A stretch of 64,000 nt of DNA from Caldilineaceae bacterium (GCA_022821545.1 JAJEDJ010000018.1:80743-144742), one strand, 5' to 3'. Shown: positions 44,848 through 54,724, counted from the stretch's first letter. Made by a program: numbers and translations. The notes: generated by a model from the sequence alone, not told the origin.

Positions 44848-47182
44848 CAGAATGGACCTGCTTCGAAGGGTGGGGGGAAAGGCGTCTCTCTTGCTGTCCA
44901 GGATTCGTGAAGGGGTAGATGTGGAGAAGGGGCTGGCGGCCCTCCTGCTCTGCATATTTTTTGCGACCGGAATCGCATACAGCCTGGTCGTTCCCGCATT
45001 CGAGACGCCCGACGAAATCTACCACTACGCCTTCGCCCGCCACCTGGCCGCGGGCAACGGGCTGCCGGTGCAGGGTCCGGAGCTGACGGGCCCATGGGAA
45101 CAGGAGGGCAGTCAGCCTCCGCTCTACTACAGCGTGGTCGCGCTGGCGACGGCGGGCATCGATCAGAGCGGCCTGGATGCGTTCGCGGTTCGCAATCCGA
45201 GGGCGAATCTGGGAGATCCGCATCAGCCGGGCAACAAGAATTACATGCTCTTCAGCGCCAGGAGCAGGCCCCTGACGGGAGTACACCTGGCGCTGCACGT
45301 CGGCCGCTGGATTTCGGTTATTCTGGGCACGTTCACGGTCCTGTTTACCTACCTGCTGGCACGCTTCGCTTTTCCCTCAGACAGATGGGCCCGGCTGCTG
45401 GCTACGGCGCTGGCGGCCACTATCCCACAGTTCAGCTTTATCAGCGCAAGTGTCTCGAATGACAACATGATCACTGCTGTCAGCGCTGCCGCCCTGGTCT
45501 GGCTGGCGGCCATAAGCGTCCGCTCGCGGCGCGAGGGAGTTCGCCAGTGGGAATGGGCGGGACTGGGCCTGCTGCTGGGACTGGCCGCGTTGAGCAAACT
45601 GCAAGGGCTGGGGCTGCTTCCGCTGGCAGCCTTGGCCGTTCTAGTTCGATTCAGGAGGAATAGAGAGTGGAACGCATTGCTAAGCGGAGCAGTTTGGGTT
45701 GGCGGCATGGTACTGATCGCGGCGGGGTGGTGGTACGCCCGCAACATTTATCTTTACGGAGACCCGTTTGGAACGAGGAACTTGCTCAGCGTCACCGGTC
45801 TACGCGTGGAGCCCCTGAGCATTCAGGGCCTGTACGGGGAGTTGCGGGGGCTGCAGATGTCCTTCTGGGGAATCTTCGGGTGGTTCAGCATTCTCCTGCC
45901 GGCGTGGACATACAGCCTGTTTGAACTGCTTACGGCGCTGGCAGCGTCGGGGGCAGCTATTGGTCTGATTCTAAGTCTGAAGGCCACTCGGGGGCTTGGC
46001 GAAATACCGGAGCAGTCAGGAACCACGTTGAGAATCGCCTGGACGTGGATACTGATTTCGCTTGTTCTGATGGGCTACTGGATTTCCGTGGCGCAGGGGT
46101 CGCAGGGCAGGCTGCTGTTTCCCGCCATAAGCGCGCTTGCCGTTGCCGCCGCGGCCGGCCTGCGCTTCTGGGCGGGAATTCTTCCCGGCATCGGGCGGAT
46201 TGGCCTGGGGATCATTATACCGCTTGGGCTGTGGAGCTGCTCTCTCTTTGCCCTGGCAGAACTGTTGCCGGACGCGTACGGGTTGGATGGCAGGGCCGGC
46301 TCGGTGGAGGCGCTGCCGGCGGACGCGACGCCAATCGGGAGGGTCTATGGCGACGGCGTAGAGCTGGTCGCAGCCCGGTTGCCAAGCCCTGACGCGTTTG
46401 CGGGAGACAGTGTGCCGCTGACTCTATACTTGCGGGCGACGCAGGAGCAGGAGCAGGACCTGGAACAGTTCATCCATCTGCTGGATGCGCAGGACAGGCA
46501 GATCGGGAACGTGACGAGCCACCCGGGTTGGGGCGCGCGTCCGCTCACGTTGTGGCAGCCGGGGCTGATTTACGAGGACACGTACCAGATTCCTCTCGAC
46601 CGACCGGCGCCCAAGCTTGTCAGGGTTTTCGCGGGATTTGTCGACCCGAGCTCCACCGCCCTGGAGAGCGAGGGACTGCTGCCGGTAGCCGGAGGAGGGC
46701 CCCGCATCGAGAGCCGCGTACTCTGGACGTATTACGAACAGCTGGAGCCGCTGGGCGTCAGATATGACAGCGGAGTCTCTCTTGTCGGGGTAGCGTTGGG
46801 ACAGGGGGACGTACAGCTTTCGACGAGGCAGCCGATCGAAGTTGGAGAGGAGCGATCGATGTGGGCGGCGATGCAGTGGCAGGGCGTTGCCGACTCTGAC
46901 AGGGAGTACGCAATTTCATTGAGGCTTCATCCGGTCGGGGAGGGAGGCGGTTGGGTCTACCAGGAGGACTTGAAGCTATGGAAACCGGTGAGCACACTCC
47001 CGGCAGCTGTGACGCCAAGCACGCTAACTGACGCTCTTGTTCGACTGGAGCTGCCAGAGGAACTCGCTGACGGCGAATACGAACTGCGCCTGGTGATCTA
47101 TGACGCGGAAACGCTGCAGCCCGCGGTCGAAGACGGGACGTGGGAGCCGGAACTGATCCTGGCACGGTTAAGGCTGGACTGA
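44831..47182 (+). CDS. DUF2142/GT39-like membrane glycosyltransferase
   Basis: A 783-residue protein. One helix (37-55) leads to the loop FETPDEIYHYAFARHLAAG (acidic residues E58, D61, E62) and EGSQPPLYYSVVAL, the PMT-superfamily pattern also seen in DUF2142 proteins. About eleven hydrophobic segments end near residue 480. The remaining 300 residues are soluble, with two copies of the beta-sandwich tail (LTLYLRATQEQEQDLEQFIH; MWAAMQWQGVADSDREYAIS). The start overlaps the preceding fusion gene by 17 bases, so they are expressed together. The sugar donor and acceptor are unknown. Confidence 0.78.
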   Translation: MSADDDRMDLLRRVGGKASLLLSRIREGVDVEKGLAALLLCIFFATGIAYSLVVPAFETPDEIYHYAFARHLAAGNGLPVQGPELTGPWEQEGSQPPLYYSVVALATAGIDQSGLDAFAVRNPRANLGDPHQPGNKNYMLFSARSRPLTGVHLALHVGRWISVILGTFTVLFTYLLARFAFPSDRWARLLATALAATIPQFSFISASVSNDNMITAVSAAALVWLAAISVRSRREGVRQWEWAGLGLLLGLAALSKLQGLGLLPLAALAVLVRFRRNREWNALLSGAVWVGGMVLIAAGWWYARNIYLYGDPFGTRNLLSVTGLRVEPLSIQGLYGELRGLQMSFWGIFGWFSILLPAWTYSLFELLTALAASGAAIGLILSLKATRGLGEIPEQSGTTLRIAWTWILISLVLMGYWISVAQGSQGRLLFPAISALAVAAAAGLRFWAGILPGIGRIGLGIIIPLGLWSCSLFALAELLPDAYGLDGRAGSVEALPADATPIGRVYGDGVELVAARLPSPDAFAGDSVPLTLYLRATQEQEQDLEQFIHLLDAQDRQIGNVTSHPGWGARPLTLWQPGLIYEDTYQIPLDRPAPKLVRVFAGFVDPSSTALESEGLLPVAGGGPRIESRVLWTYYEQLEPLGVRYDSGVSLVGVALGQGDVQLSTRQPIEVGEERSMWAAMQWQGVADSDREYAISLRLHPVGEGGGWVYQEDLKLWKPVSTLPAAVTPSTLTDALVRLELPEELADGEYELRLVIYDAETLQPAVEDGTWEPELILARLRLD

Positions 47183-47246
47183 CAGAAGGAGTTCACAGGA
47201 GATCTCAGTAGGAAGGCGTCGTTGAGACCGGCCTTCGGAACGCCCG

Positions 47247-48419
47247 CTACGTTGCGATCGCGGCCAGACGCCTTCCCGCCGCGTGCAGCGTTTCAATCCG
47301 TTTGGCAAAGGCGAAACGGACGATGCCCTCGCCGTATTTTTCCCTGTCGCGCGTGTAAAAGTTGATGCCGGCCACCGAGGCTACACCTACATCGGTGGTG
47401 AGCCAGCGGGCGAAGCGGTGGGCGTCCCATTGCGCCTGGGGCGCGTCGATGGCGGTGTAGTCGGCCATGGTGTAGTAGGAGCCCTCGGGCCTCACGGCGC
47501 GAAAGCCGGCCTTGCTCAGCATTTCCAACATTACTTCACGGCGTTCGTCGTACTCCTCTCGCATCTGTAACCAGTAGTCGGTGGGCTGGTTGAGAGCAGC
47601 GGCAGCCGCGGCCTGCAGGGGCGTGGGCGCGCAGATGGTGGAGTAGTCATGGACGGCGCGGATGGCTGCCGCAAGCGGCTCGCGGGCGATAACATAGCCC
47701 AGCCGCCAGCCGGTGACTGCGAAGGATTTTCCCAGTCCGCCGATGGTCACGGTGCGCTCGATCAGGCCGTCGAGACTGCCCGGGGAGATATGCTGCCTGC
47801 CGTCGTAGAGAATGCGGTCATAGATCTCGTCGGTGATCAGGATGAGGTCGTGGCGGTCCGCAAAGGCGGCGATCGTCTGCATTTCCTGGTCATCGAAGAC
47901 GCGGCCGGTAGGATTGTGGGGGGTATTCAGAAGCAAAGCCCGCGTGCGGCGCGTGACTGCGGCCTCCAAGCGGTCGGCGTCGATGCGATAGTCGGGGGCG
48001 TCGAGAACGACGGGCACGGCTGCGGCGCCGGCGAGCAAGGCGGAAGGGCGGAAGGTTTCGTGCCCCGGTTCCAGTATTATGAGCTCGTCGCCGGGATTGA
48101 GCAGGGCCAGCAGCGAAGTGGTAATGCCTTCGGTCACGCCGCAGACGACGCAGACGTGGACATCGGGATCCACGGGCCAGCCGAGTTGCGCGGTGTACTG
48201 CGCGGCGAGCGCCTGACGCAGGGGCGGGTAGCCCCACGTGACGGTATACTGGTTGGCCTCGCCGCGAATTGCGTCGACGGCGGCCGTGACGATTGCCTGC
48301 GGCGGGTCGAAGTCCGGGAAGCCCTGGCTCAGGTTGATCGCTTCGTGCTCCATGGCGAGCCGGGTCATCTCTCGAATCATGGACTGGTTGAAATTGGTTG
48401 TACGCGTGGCTGGGTACAC
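47247..48419 (-). CDS. Class I/II PLP-dependent aminotransferase
   Basis: A 390-residue fold-type I aminotransferase. INLSQGFPDFDPPQAIV near the N-terminus, NTPHNPTGRVFDDQEM, ITDEIYDRILYDG, and the PLP-lysine motif GGLGKSFAVTGWRLGY are all present. It most resembles methionine/aspartate or kynurenine-type aminotransferases (SQGFPDF signature). It is transcribed on its own, convergent with the glycosyltransferases. The substrate cannot be fixed from sequence. Confidence 0.92.
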   Translation of the reverse strand: MYPATRTTNFNQSMIREMTRLAMEHEAINLSQGFPDFDPPQAIVTAAVDAIRGEANQYTVTWGYPPLRQALAAQYTAQLGWPVDPDVHVCVVCGVTEGITTSLLALLNPGDELIILEPGHETFRPSALLAGAAAVPVVLDAPDYRIDADRLEAAVTRRTRALLLNTPHNPTGRVFDDQEMQTIAAFADRHDLILITDEIYDRILYDGRQHISPGSLDGLIERTVTIGGLGKSFAVTGWRLGYVIAREPLAAAIRAVHDYSTICAPTPLQAAAAAALNQPTDYWLQMREEYDERREVMLEMLSKAGFRAVRPEGSYYTMADYTAIDAPQAQWDAHRFARWLTTDVGVASVAGINFYTRDREKYGEGIVRFAFAKRIETLHAAGRRLAAIAT

Positions 48420-48563
48420 GGCGCGCCTCTTGGTTCTTGCTATAGCGGGAACTTACAAAACGCAGAAATTCTACTCGAATCCGGCTCAACTGGCAACGCA
48501 AGGATGGGCCGGTTCCTTGATCCGGCGCCGCGAATCCGGCAGAAAGGGGCGCCGGCCCGGCGC

Positions 48564-48592
48564 TTGACAATCGGGAGGGGCTATAGTATCTT
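48564..48592 (+). promoter_or_regulatory. Promoter of the sugar ABC transporter operon
   Basis: TTGACA at 48564-48569 (perfect -35), 17-base spacer, TATCTT at 48587-48592 (4 of 6). Transcription would start near 48599, about 87 bases before the first permease gene. It lies in the 266-base gap between divergent genes. Confidence 0.5.
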
Positions 48593-48685
48593 CCCGTGCT
48601 AAGTCCTCCCGAAACGCCTTGAACCAGAGCCAACACCGGCGTTCCCGTAAGCTTCATGCAGCTTTGAACTGAATCGGTCAGGCGA

Positions 48686-49636
48686 ATGGCGACTCTTCAA
48701 GATCACATCGCCGCAACTTCGGCGCGAACACGGCAGCGGCCGTGGTATCACCTGAACGGCGAAGAGCGTTTGGCTTGGCTGCTCGTCCTGCCCTGGATCA
48801 TCGGATTCGTTGCCTTCCAACTGGGTCCGATGCTGGCCTCCCTGGGGATTTCCCTAACCGAATGGCGGATGTTTACGCCGCCGACATTCATCGGTCTGGC
48901 GAATTATGTCGAGATGATTTCCGGTGATCCTCTCGTCTTTCAGGCGTTCAAAGTAACGACGATCTACTCGATAACATCGGTCCCTCTCCGCATTGCCCTG
49001 GGCGTCCTGGTCGCACTGCTTTTGAACGCAAGCGTTCGAGGGCTGGCGTTCATACGAACGGTATATTACCTGCCGGCGACGGTCAGCGGCGTGGCGGTGG
49101 CGATGGTCTGGCTGTTGATACTGAACGGCGATTTCGGGATGCTGAACCGGGCGCTCAGTCTGCTTGGACTTGAAGGGCCCTACTGGCTGACCGACACGCG
49201 CACGGTTCTCGCCTCTTTCGTGCTGATGAGTCTATGGAGCGTCGGCGCCGGCATAATCATCTACCTGGCCGGACTGCAGGGCGTCCCAAACGAGCTGTAC
49301 GAGGCTGCAGAGGTCGACGGCGCGGACGACTGGGTGAAGTTTTGGCGGATCACGATACCGATGATCTCTCCCGTGCTCTTTTTCCAGTTCGTCATCGGAA
49401 TGATTGACGCGCTGCAGGAGTTCGCCGGCCCATTTATCATGACGCAGGGCGGTCCCGGGAACGCCAGCCTGTTCGTGATGCTCTACCTGTTCAGGCAGGG
49501 CTTCGAGTTCTTCCAGATGGGCTATGCCTCGGCGCTTGCCTGGGTCCTCTTCGTTTACATCATGCTGCTGACCCTGTTCATCATCCGCTCCTCTGCGGTC
49601 TGGGTCTACTACGAAGGGGAAGTCAAAGGAAGTTAA
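48686..49636 (+). CDS. Sugar ABC transporter permease, MalF/UgpA type
   Basis: A 316-residue permease with six membrane segments and a soluble N-terminal start. LAWLLVLPWIIGFVAFQLGP is the first helix, and the EAA loop reads YEAAEVDGADDWVKFWRITI PMIS-like, with the conserved EAA...G spacing that contacts the ATPase. The order permease, permease, binding protein, sulfatase suggests import of a sulfated or otherwise modified sugar. The second permease starts 3 bases after the stop. Confidence 0.92.
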   Translation: MATLQDHIAATSARTRQRPWYHLNGEERLAWLLVLPWIIGFVAFQLGPMLASLGISLTEWRMFTPPTFIGLANYVEMISGDPLVFQAFKVTTIYSITSVPLRIALGVLVALLLNASVRGLAFIRTVYYLPATVSGVAVAMVWLLILNGDFGMLNRALSLLGLEGPYWLTDTRTVLASFVLMSLWSVGAGIIIYLAGLQGVPNELYEAAEVDGADDWVKFWRITIPMISPVLFFQFVIGMIDALQEFAGPFIMTQGGPGNASLFVMLYLFRQGFEFFQMGYASALAWVLFVYIMLLTLFIIRSSAVWVYYEGEVKGS

Positions 49637-49639
49637 GCG

Positions 49640-50500
49640 ATGGTCGTTCGCTCAATCAGCGGGAGCCAGAGCCGCTCCCGGACCTTCAAGATGACTTTTA
49701 TCTATATTGCCCTGGCAGTGGGCATGGTTATCGTAATCCTGCCTTTTCTGTGGATGGTATCCACTTCACTGAAGACGCCGGCCGACATATTCAAGATTCC
49801 AACGGTATGGATCCCCAATCCAATTGTATGGGAAAACTACCCAAATGCCATGACGATTCTGCCGTTCGGACGCTTTATTCTCAACACGGCAAAGATCACG
49901 GGGCTGGCGGTTGTGGGGGCCACGCTGTCCGGTTCGCTGGCCGCGTTTGCGTTCGCGCGCCTGCGATGGAGAGGACGGAACTTCATGTTCGTGCTGGTCC
50001 TGTCCACGCTGATGCTGCCGTTCCAGGTCATTATGATCCCGCAGTTCATACTCTTTCGCGAGCTGGAGTGGCTGGACACCTATTTGCCCCTGGTCGTGCC
50101 GGCATTCTTTGGGGGCAGCGCCTTCAACATTTTCCTGCTGCGGCAGTATTTCATGACGATTTCGCCCGAGCTGGACGACGCGGCAATCATCGACGGTTGC
50201 AGCCGCTTCGGCGTCTACTGGCGAATCATACTTCCCCTCTCCAAGGCGGCCTTGATGACCGTCGTGATATTTATCGTTCAGAACCGCTGGCAGAGCTTTC
50301 TCGTGCCTCTAATTTATCTGTTCGACCAGAAAAAGTACACGCTGGCGCTGGGACTGCGGTTATTCCAGGACCAGTATACAACGGAATGGGAGCTAATGAT
50401 GGCCGCGGCAACGGTTAGCATGATTCCGGTGCTGCTGGTCTTCTATTACGGGCAGCGTTACTTCATACAGGGTGTCGTGTTTACAGGAGTAAAGGGGTAG
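49640..50500 (+). CDS. Sugar ABC transporter permease, MalG/UgpE type
   Basis: A 286-residue permease with six membrane segments. The first helix is IYIALAVGMVIVILPFLWMV, followed by STSLKTPADIFKIPTVWIPN, typical of MalG-type proteins. The EAA loop reads ELDDAAIIDGCSRFGVYWRI ILPLSK-like. It forms the transmembrane pore with the upstream permease. The ATPase is not encoded here and is probably a shared MsmX-like subunit elsewhere. Confidence 0.92.
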   Translation: MVVRSISGSQSRSRTFKMTFIYIALAVGMVIVILPFLWMVSTSLKTPADIFKIPTVWIPNPIVWENYPNAMTILPFGRFILNTAKITGLAVVGATLSGSLAAFAFARLRWRGRNFMFVLVLSTLMLPFQVIMIPQFILFRELEWLDTYLPLVVPAFFGGSAFNIFLLRQYFMTISPELDDAAIIDGCSRFGVYWRIILPLSKAALMTVVIFIVQNRWQSFLVPLIYLFDQKKYTLALGLRLFQDQYTTEWELMMAAATVSMIPVLLVFYYGQRYFIQGVVFTGVKG

Positions 50501-50561
50501 TTGCGCACCGGCCTGGCGCTGCGACAGAGCCAGACCACTATTCAACAAGGAGAGGAGAATT

Positions 50562-51908
50562 ATGTCCAATCGAATGACTCGCCGGAGGTTTCTGCGCAAT
50601 GCCGGTCTAGGGGCCGGCTCCGCGGTCATGCTGGCAGCTTGCCAGCCGATGGCTGACGGACAGGCTGGAGAGGACGGCGGCGGGGCCGCGCCGGCTGTGG
50701 AACCGGTCTCCATTATTTCGATGACGTGGGGCCGGGCGGCAATGATGGAAGAGGTGGCCGCGGCCTTCGTCGAAAGCAACGACGGGGCAATCACCGTTGA
50801 AAACCAGACGTTGGGGTGGGGCGACTACTGGACGAAACTGAATACATTGTACGCCTCCGGGTCGCCGCCGGACTCCGCGTGGACGCACACGGCGTGGGTG
50901 CGGCCCCATGCCGTGCTCGGGGCGATCGAAGACCTGAATCCCCGCATCGACGCCTCGCCCGAGTTTCCCGACGACTGGTACGGGTCGGTCTGGGGGCTGT
51001 TCACTTTTGAGGGGGGACAGTACGGCACCAGCTGGGACGTGGGCGTGCAGGGGATCTGGTACAACCGCACTCTCTATGAGGCGGCCGGCCTGACGGGGCC
51101 GGGCGTGGGCTCGACCTATGCGGACCTGCTGGATGCCAGTTTGGCGCTGACGACAGACCGCGGCGGCAACCATCCCCAGGACGACGGTTTCAACAAGCGG
51201 GAGGTGGCGGTCTGGGGCATGTCGAACATGGTGGACAACTGGGTCAACGAGATCCGACCGCAGGCGGTGGCCTGGGGGACGGATGTGTTCAATGAGGACG
51301 AGACCGAGTGTATCGTCAATTCCGAGGCGACGGTCGAGTTTCTCAACTATTACCTTGACGCGATTCAGACGCACCAGGTGCATCCGTCAGCCGATCTGAT
51401 TGAGGGCCTGGGGAACCTGTTCGTTTCGGGCAGCTCGGCGCTGATTTCCACGTTTCCGGGCATCATCGACCAGTTTGACGGGTCGTTCGAGTGGGAGATT
51501 TCGCCCTACCCGATGGGAGGAGACAGCGGGGCGCATACGCTCAACGTCGGCGGTTCGGCGTTCTCGATCCCGTCCGAGAGCCCGCGCCCGGAGGAGGCGT
51601 GGGCGTGGCTGGCGTACAACGCCGGCGAGGAAGCCCACCGCATCTGGGCGAGCACCGGGATAATCAACGCCCGGCGGTCCACGTCGAAGTATGTGTTGGA
51701 GATGCTTGACGTGCCGGACACCTTTGTGGAGTTCTACATGGACCGGATTGACGAGTTCGGCGTGCCGGTGTGGCAGCACAAGAACCGGGCACAGATAAAC
51801 ACTGCCCTGACGGCCGCGTTCGAGCTGGTCTGGCTGGGCGACCGGACGGTGGAAGAGGCGGCCAACGCGGTGAAGGCAGAGGTAGACGAACTGCTGGCCG
51901 ACGCTTAG
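50562..51908 (+). CDS. Sugar-binding lipoprotein of the ABC transporter (Tat-type signal)
   Basis: A 448-residue extracellular solute-binding protein, family 1. The signal MSNRMTRRRFLRNAGLGAGS carries a twin-arginine motif (RRRFLR) and a lipobox ending at Cys27 (VMLAAC). After a short linker the protein has the periplasmic-binding fold (FVESNDGAITVENQTLGWGD, SALISTFPGIIDQF, AWAWLAYNAGEEAHRIWAST). A strong AAGGAGAGGAG site precedes the ATG. A terminator hairpin follows the gene, so this cistron can be made in excess over the sulfatase. Confidence 0.92.
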   Translation: MSNRMTRRRFLRNAGLGAGSAVMLAACQPMADGQAGEDGGGAAPAVEPVSIISMTWGRAAMMEEVAAAFVESNDGAITVENQTLGWGDYWTKLNTLYASGSPPDSAWTHTAWVRPHAVLGAIEDLNPRIDASPEFPDDWYGSVWGLFTFEGGQYGTSWDVGVQGIWYNRTLYEAAGLTGPGVGSTYADLLDASLALTTDRGGNHPQDDGFNKREVAVWGMSNMVDNWVNEIRPQAVAWGTDVFNEDETECIVNSEATVEFLNYYLDAIQTHQVHPSADLIEGLGNLFVSGSSALISTFPGIIDQFDGSFEWEISPYPMGGDSGAHTLNVGGSAFSIPSESPRPEEAWAWLAYNAGEEAHRIWASTGIINARRSTSKYVLEMLDVPDTFVEFYMDRIDEFGVPVWQHKNRAQINTALTAAFELVWLGDRTVEEAANAVKAEVDELLADA

Positions 51909-52024
51909 TTCCGGTCTCAGTTCCCGGCTTACGCGGGACTGTTGAGCCGGGGGGCAGTCTTCCCTGACGCGCCGGAAGAAGCAACCTTTTTGTTCAGTTT
52001 TGAGTTGAGTGGATTTCCCAGCGG

Positions 52025-52067
52025 CACACCCCCTTGCAGGCCATTCTGCCAGGGGGTGTGTTGTTTT
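52025..52067 (+). terminator. Rho-independent terminator after the binding-protein gene
   Basis: CACACCCCCT (52025-52034) pairs perfectly with AGGGGGTGTG (52051-52060), 16-base loop, followed by TTGTTTT. It sits between the binding protein and the sulfatase, so the sulfatase depends on read-through or its own promoter. Confidence 0.65.
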
Positions 52068-52092
52068 CAATGATGAGGACCGATGAGGAGCG

Positions 52093-53508
52093 ATGATGAC
52101 CCAAGGAAACCGGCCCAATATTCTTCTGATCATGGCCGATGATCATGCCCCTGCCGCGTTCTCCACCTACGGGAGCAGGTTGAACAGCACGCCGAACCTG
52201 GACCGCATCGCCGCCGAAGGGTTGCGGTTGGACCGCTGCTTTTGCACAAATGCGATCTGTACGCCGGCGCGGGCGTCGGTGCATACCGGGAAGTACAGCC
52301 ACGTGACGGGCATCAAGACGCTGAACGACGTCATCGACCAGACGCGGGAGACAACGGTCGGGATGTTGCTGCACGATGCCGGCTACCAGACGGCATTCGT
52401 GGGCAAGTGGCACCTGGGGCACGGCGGAAACAGCGACCCTGCCGGCTACGATTTCTGGAGCGTACTGCCGGTGCAGGGCAGATACGTTGACCCGGAGTTC
52501 AGGGAGATGGGTGAAACGATCAGCGAGCGAGGATACGTTACCGACGTTCTGACCGATAAGGCGCTGGGCTGGTTGTCAGACCGGGACGAAGAGCGTCCTT
52601 TCTTTCTCGTGTGCGCGCACAAGGCCCCCCACGATCCTTTCGAACCGCATCCCAAACACAGGGACCTCTTCGCGTACGGGCCAATTCCCGAGCCGGCAAC
52701 CTTTCACGATAGTTACGAGAACCGGGCGGCCGCGGCGAGCATGGCGACCGAAAGGGTTGCGCTGATGCACCTGAAACACCACCTACCGGACCCGGTTCCC
52801 GAGGGTTTGTCCGCGGAGGAGCAGAAGGCGTGGAACTATCAGTGTTACATGCGCAACTACCTGCGATGCGTCGCTTCAATCGACGAAAATACGGGCCGGC
52901 TACTGGACTTTCTGGACGAGAATCAGCTGGCCGAGGACACAGTTGTCATCTACACGTCGGACCACGGGTTCTTTCTGGGCGACCATGGCTGGTATGACAA
53001 GCGATTCATGTACGAAGAGTCGATAGGCATTCCTTTCCTGATGCGCTACCCGCGCTGCGTTCAGGCCGGCATGACAAGCTCACGCATGGCGTTGAACGTA
53101 GATTTTGCGCCGACCCTTCTCGACTACGCGGGTCTGCCCGTCCCGGCGGAGATGCAGGGGCGAAGCCTGCGGCCACTGGCGGAAGGCCGACCGCCCTCCG
53201 ACTGGCGGAGATCGATGTACTACCGTTACTGGATGCACCTGGCGCATTTCAACATTCCGGCACACTACGGGATCCGCACGGAGCGGCATAAGCTGATCTA
53301 CTATTACGGGGAGGCGCTGGGCAGCGCCGGGGCCATCGATGCGCCAACGGCGCCGGAGTGGGAGCTGTTCGACCTTGAAGCAGATCCGCAGGAGATGGAA
53401 AACATCTACCACGACCCGGACAGCGCGGACCTGGCGGCGGAGCTGAAGTCGGAACTCCGGCGACTGCAGAGCAGTTTGGGGGACGCTCCCTGCGAACCTG
53501 AGTTGTGA
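52093..53508 (+). CDS. Sulfatase (formylglycine type)
   Basis: A 471-residue arylsulfatase/N-sulfatase-like enzyme. The N-terminal metal motif is LLIMADDH (Asp16, Asp17), and the maturation motif is C56-T-P-A-R60 (ICTPARASVHTGKY), where Cys becomes formylglycine. YTSDHGFFLGDHGWYDKRF is the second metal-binding region. No signal peptide is seen, so it may act in the cytosol on imported sulfated sugars. The neighbouring ABC transporter fits this. GAGGAG is 2 bases before the first ATG and 5 before the next in-frame ATG (52096), which may be the real start. No formylglycine-generating enzyme gene is in the window. Confidence 0.92.
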   Translation: MMTQGNRPNILLIMADDHAPAAFSTYGSRLNSTPNLDRIAAEGLRLDRCFCTNAICTPARASVHTGKYSHVTGIKTLNDVIDQTRETTVGMLLHDAGYQTAFVGKWHLGHGGNSDPAGYDFWSVLPVQGRYVDPEFREMGETISERGYVTDVLTDKALGWLSDRDEERPFFLVCAHKAPHDPFEPHPKHRDLFAYGPIPEPATFHDSYENRAAAASMATERVALMHLKHHLPDPVPEGLSAEEQKAWNYQCYMRNYLRCVASIDENTGRLLDFLDENQLAEDTVVIYTSDHGFFLGDHGWYDKRFMYEESIGIPFLMRYPRCVQAGMTSSRMALNVDFAPTLLDYAGLPVPAEMQGRSLRPLAEGRPPSDWRRSMYYRYWMHLAHFNIPAHYGIRTERHKLIYYYGEALGSAGAIDAPTAPEWELFDLEADPQEMENIYHDPDSADLAAELKSELRRLQSSLGDAPCEPEL

Positions 53509-53587
53509 TTTCGGCGACGTGGAGGGGAGTTTTCTTCGACTTGGCGAACAGGAGCGGCGCCTTAGAGCGGCGGCTTAGAGTAGCGGC

Positions 53588-54571
53588 TCAGGGGGGCGGG
53601 TCGGGGGGCGCGGTGGGCAGATCCTGTTTGAGGCGGTGGAGTTCTACGAGGCCGGCGTCGCGGATGCGGGCGAGGTGGGCGGGGGGGAGATCTGCCAGGG
53701 CTTCCTGAACGTCGCGCACGATCCGGTCAACCAGGTCGTCGGTCAGTTTGGGGTCGCCGAGGGTGCGCCAGCGCGCTTCCTGCGTCGGCCCCAGGTGGCG
53801 CATGTAGTGGGCGATGCCCCCGCCGCCTCCGGCCAGATGGTAGGTGGTGAAGGGTCCCTGCAAGGCCCAGCGCAGGCCCGGCCCCTTGGTAACGACTTCG
53901 TCAATGTCCTCAACGGTGGCGGTGCCCTCAGCGACCAGATGGACGGCCTCGCGGAACAGGGCCGCGGCAAGCCTGTTGGCTACGTGGCCGTAGGCCTCCC
54001 TTTTCAATAACACCGGCGCTTTGCCGACGGACAGGTAGAACTCCACGGCCCATTCCAGCGCCGGCGGGGCGGTCAGCGCGCCGCCGGAAACTTCCACCAA
54101 AGGGATCAGATGGGGCGGGTTGAACGGGTGGCCCACAAGGATACGTTCGGGCCGGGCGGCCTGCGCCTGAATGTCTGAGGGGACCAGGGCGGTGGCGCTG
54201 CTGGCGACGATCACGTGCGGGCCGATGACGGGTTCGAGCGCTTGCAGGGCCGCGTGCTTTGCGGACAGGCGTTCGGGGACGCTCTCCTGCACGAACTGGG
54301 CCGGGGCAAGCTCTCTTCCGATCTGCGAATAGAAGCGCAGGCGGCCCTGGTAGCCAGCGGGGTCCAGGCCGAGGCTTTGCAGCGCGGGCATCATGCCGTC
54401 CAAGGCCCGGCGCAGATCGTCTTCGCGGCGCACGGGATCGACCGCCAGGACGTCGAGGCCGCGGGCCAGGAAGCAGGCCGCCCAGCTTGCGCCTATGGTG
54501 CCGGCGCCGATCACGGCCACTTTGCGGACTTCGTCAACCGGAACCGGCGTCACGTCTGGCTGTTGGGGCAT
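53588..54571 (-). CDS. 3-hydroxyacyl-CoA dehydrogenase-family oxidoreductase
   Basis: A 327-residue NAD-dependent enzyme. The Rossmann motif is VAVIGAGTIGASWAACFLAR. ASSATALVPSDIQ and GHPFNPPHLIPLVEV are typical of L-carnitine dehydrogenase, lambda-crystallin and L-gulonate dehydrogenase relatives. The C-terminal helical domain contains KREAYGHVANRL and DEVVTKGPGLRWALQGPF. Those relatives oxidise small hydroxy acids rather than acyl-CoA, and I favour that here. It is on the same strand as the aminotransferase and Liv genes, 153 bases downstream of the aminotransferase. Confidence 0.87.
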   Translation of the reverse strand: MPQQPDVTPVPVDEVRKVAVIGAGTIGASWAACFLARGLDVLAVDPVRREDDLRRALDGMMPALQSLGLDPAGYQGRLRFYSQIGRELAPAQFVQESVPERLSAKHAALQALEPVIGPHVIVASSATALVPSDIQAQAARPERILVGHPFNPPHLIPLVEVSGGALTAPPALEWAVEFYLSVGKAPVLLKREAYGHVANRLAAALFREAVHLVAEGTATVEDIDEVVTKGPGLRWALQGPFTTYHLAGGGGGIAHYMRHLGPTQEARWRTLGDPKLTDDLVDRIVRDVQEALADLPPAHLARIRDAGLVELHRLKQDLPTAPPDPPP

Positions 54572-54724
54572 TTCTCGTTCCTGTACGGGTAGGCGGCAAG
54601 ATTGGTACGGCGCGGCTTGCCGTTGGAAGGGCGGCCGGGCATGTACTCGGCGGGGCGCAAAGCTGCCGGACGGAGTGCCGGACGGGCGCCGGACGGGGCG
54701 TGCGCGTGGAGGACGGCTGCGGCA

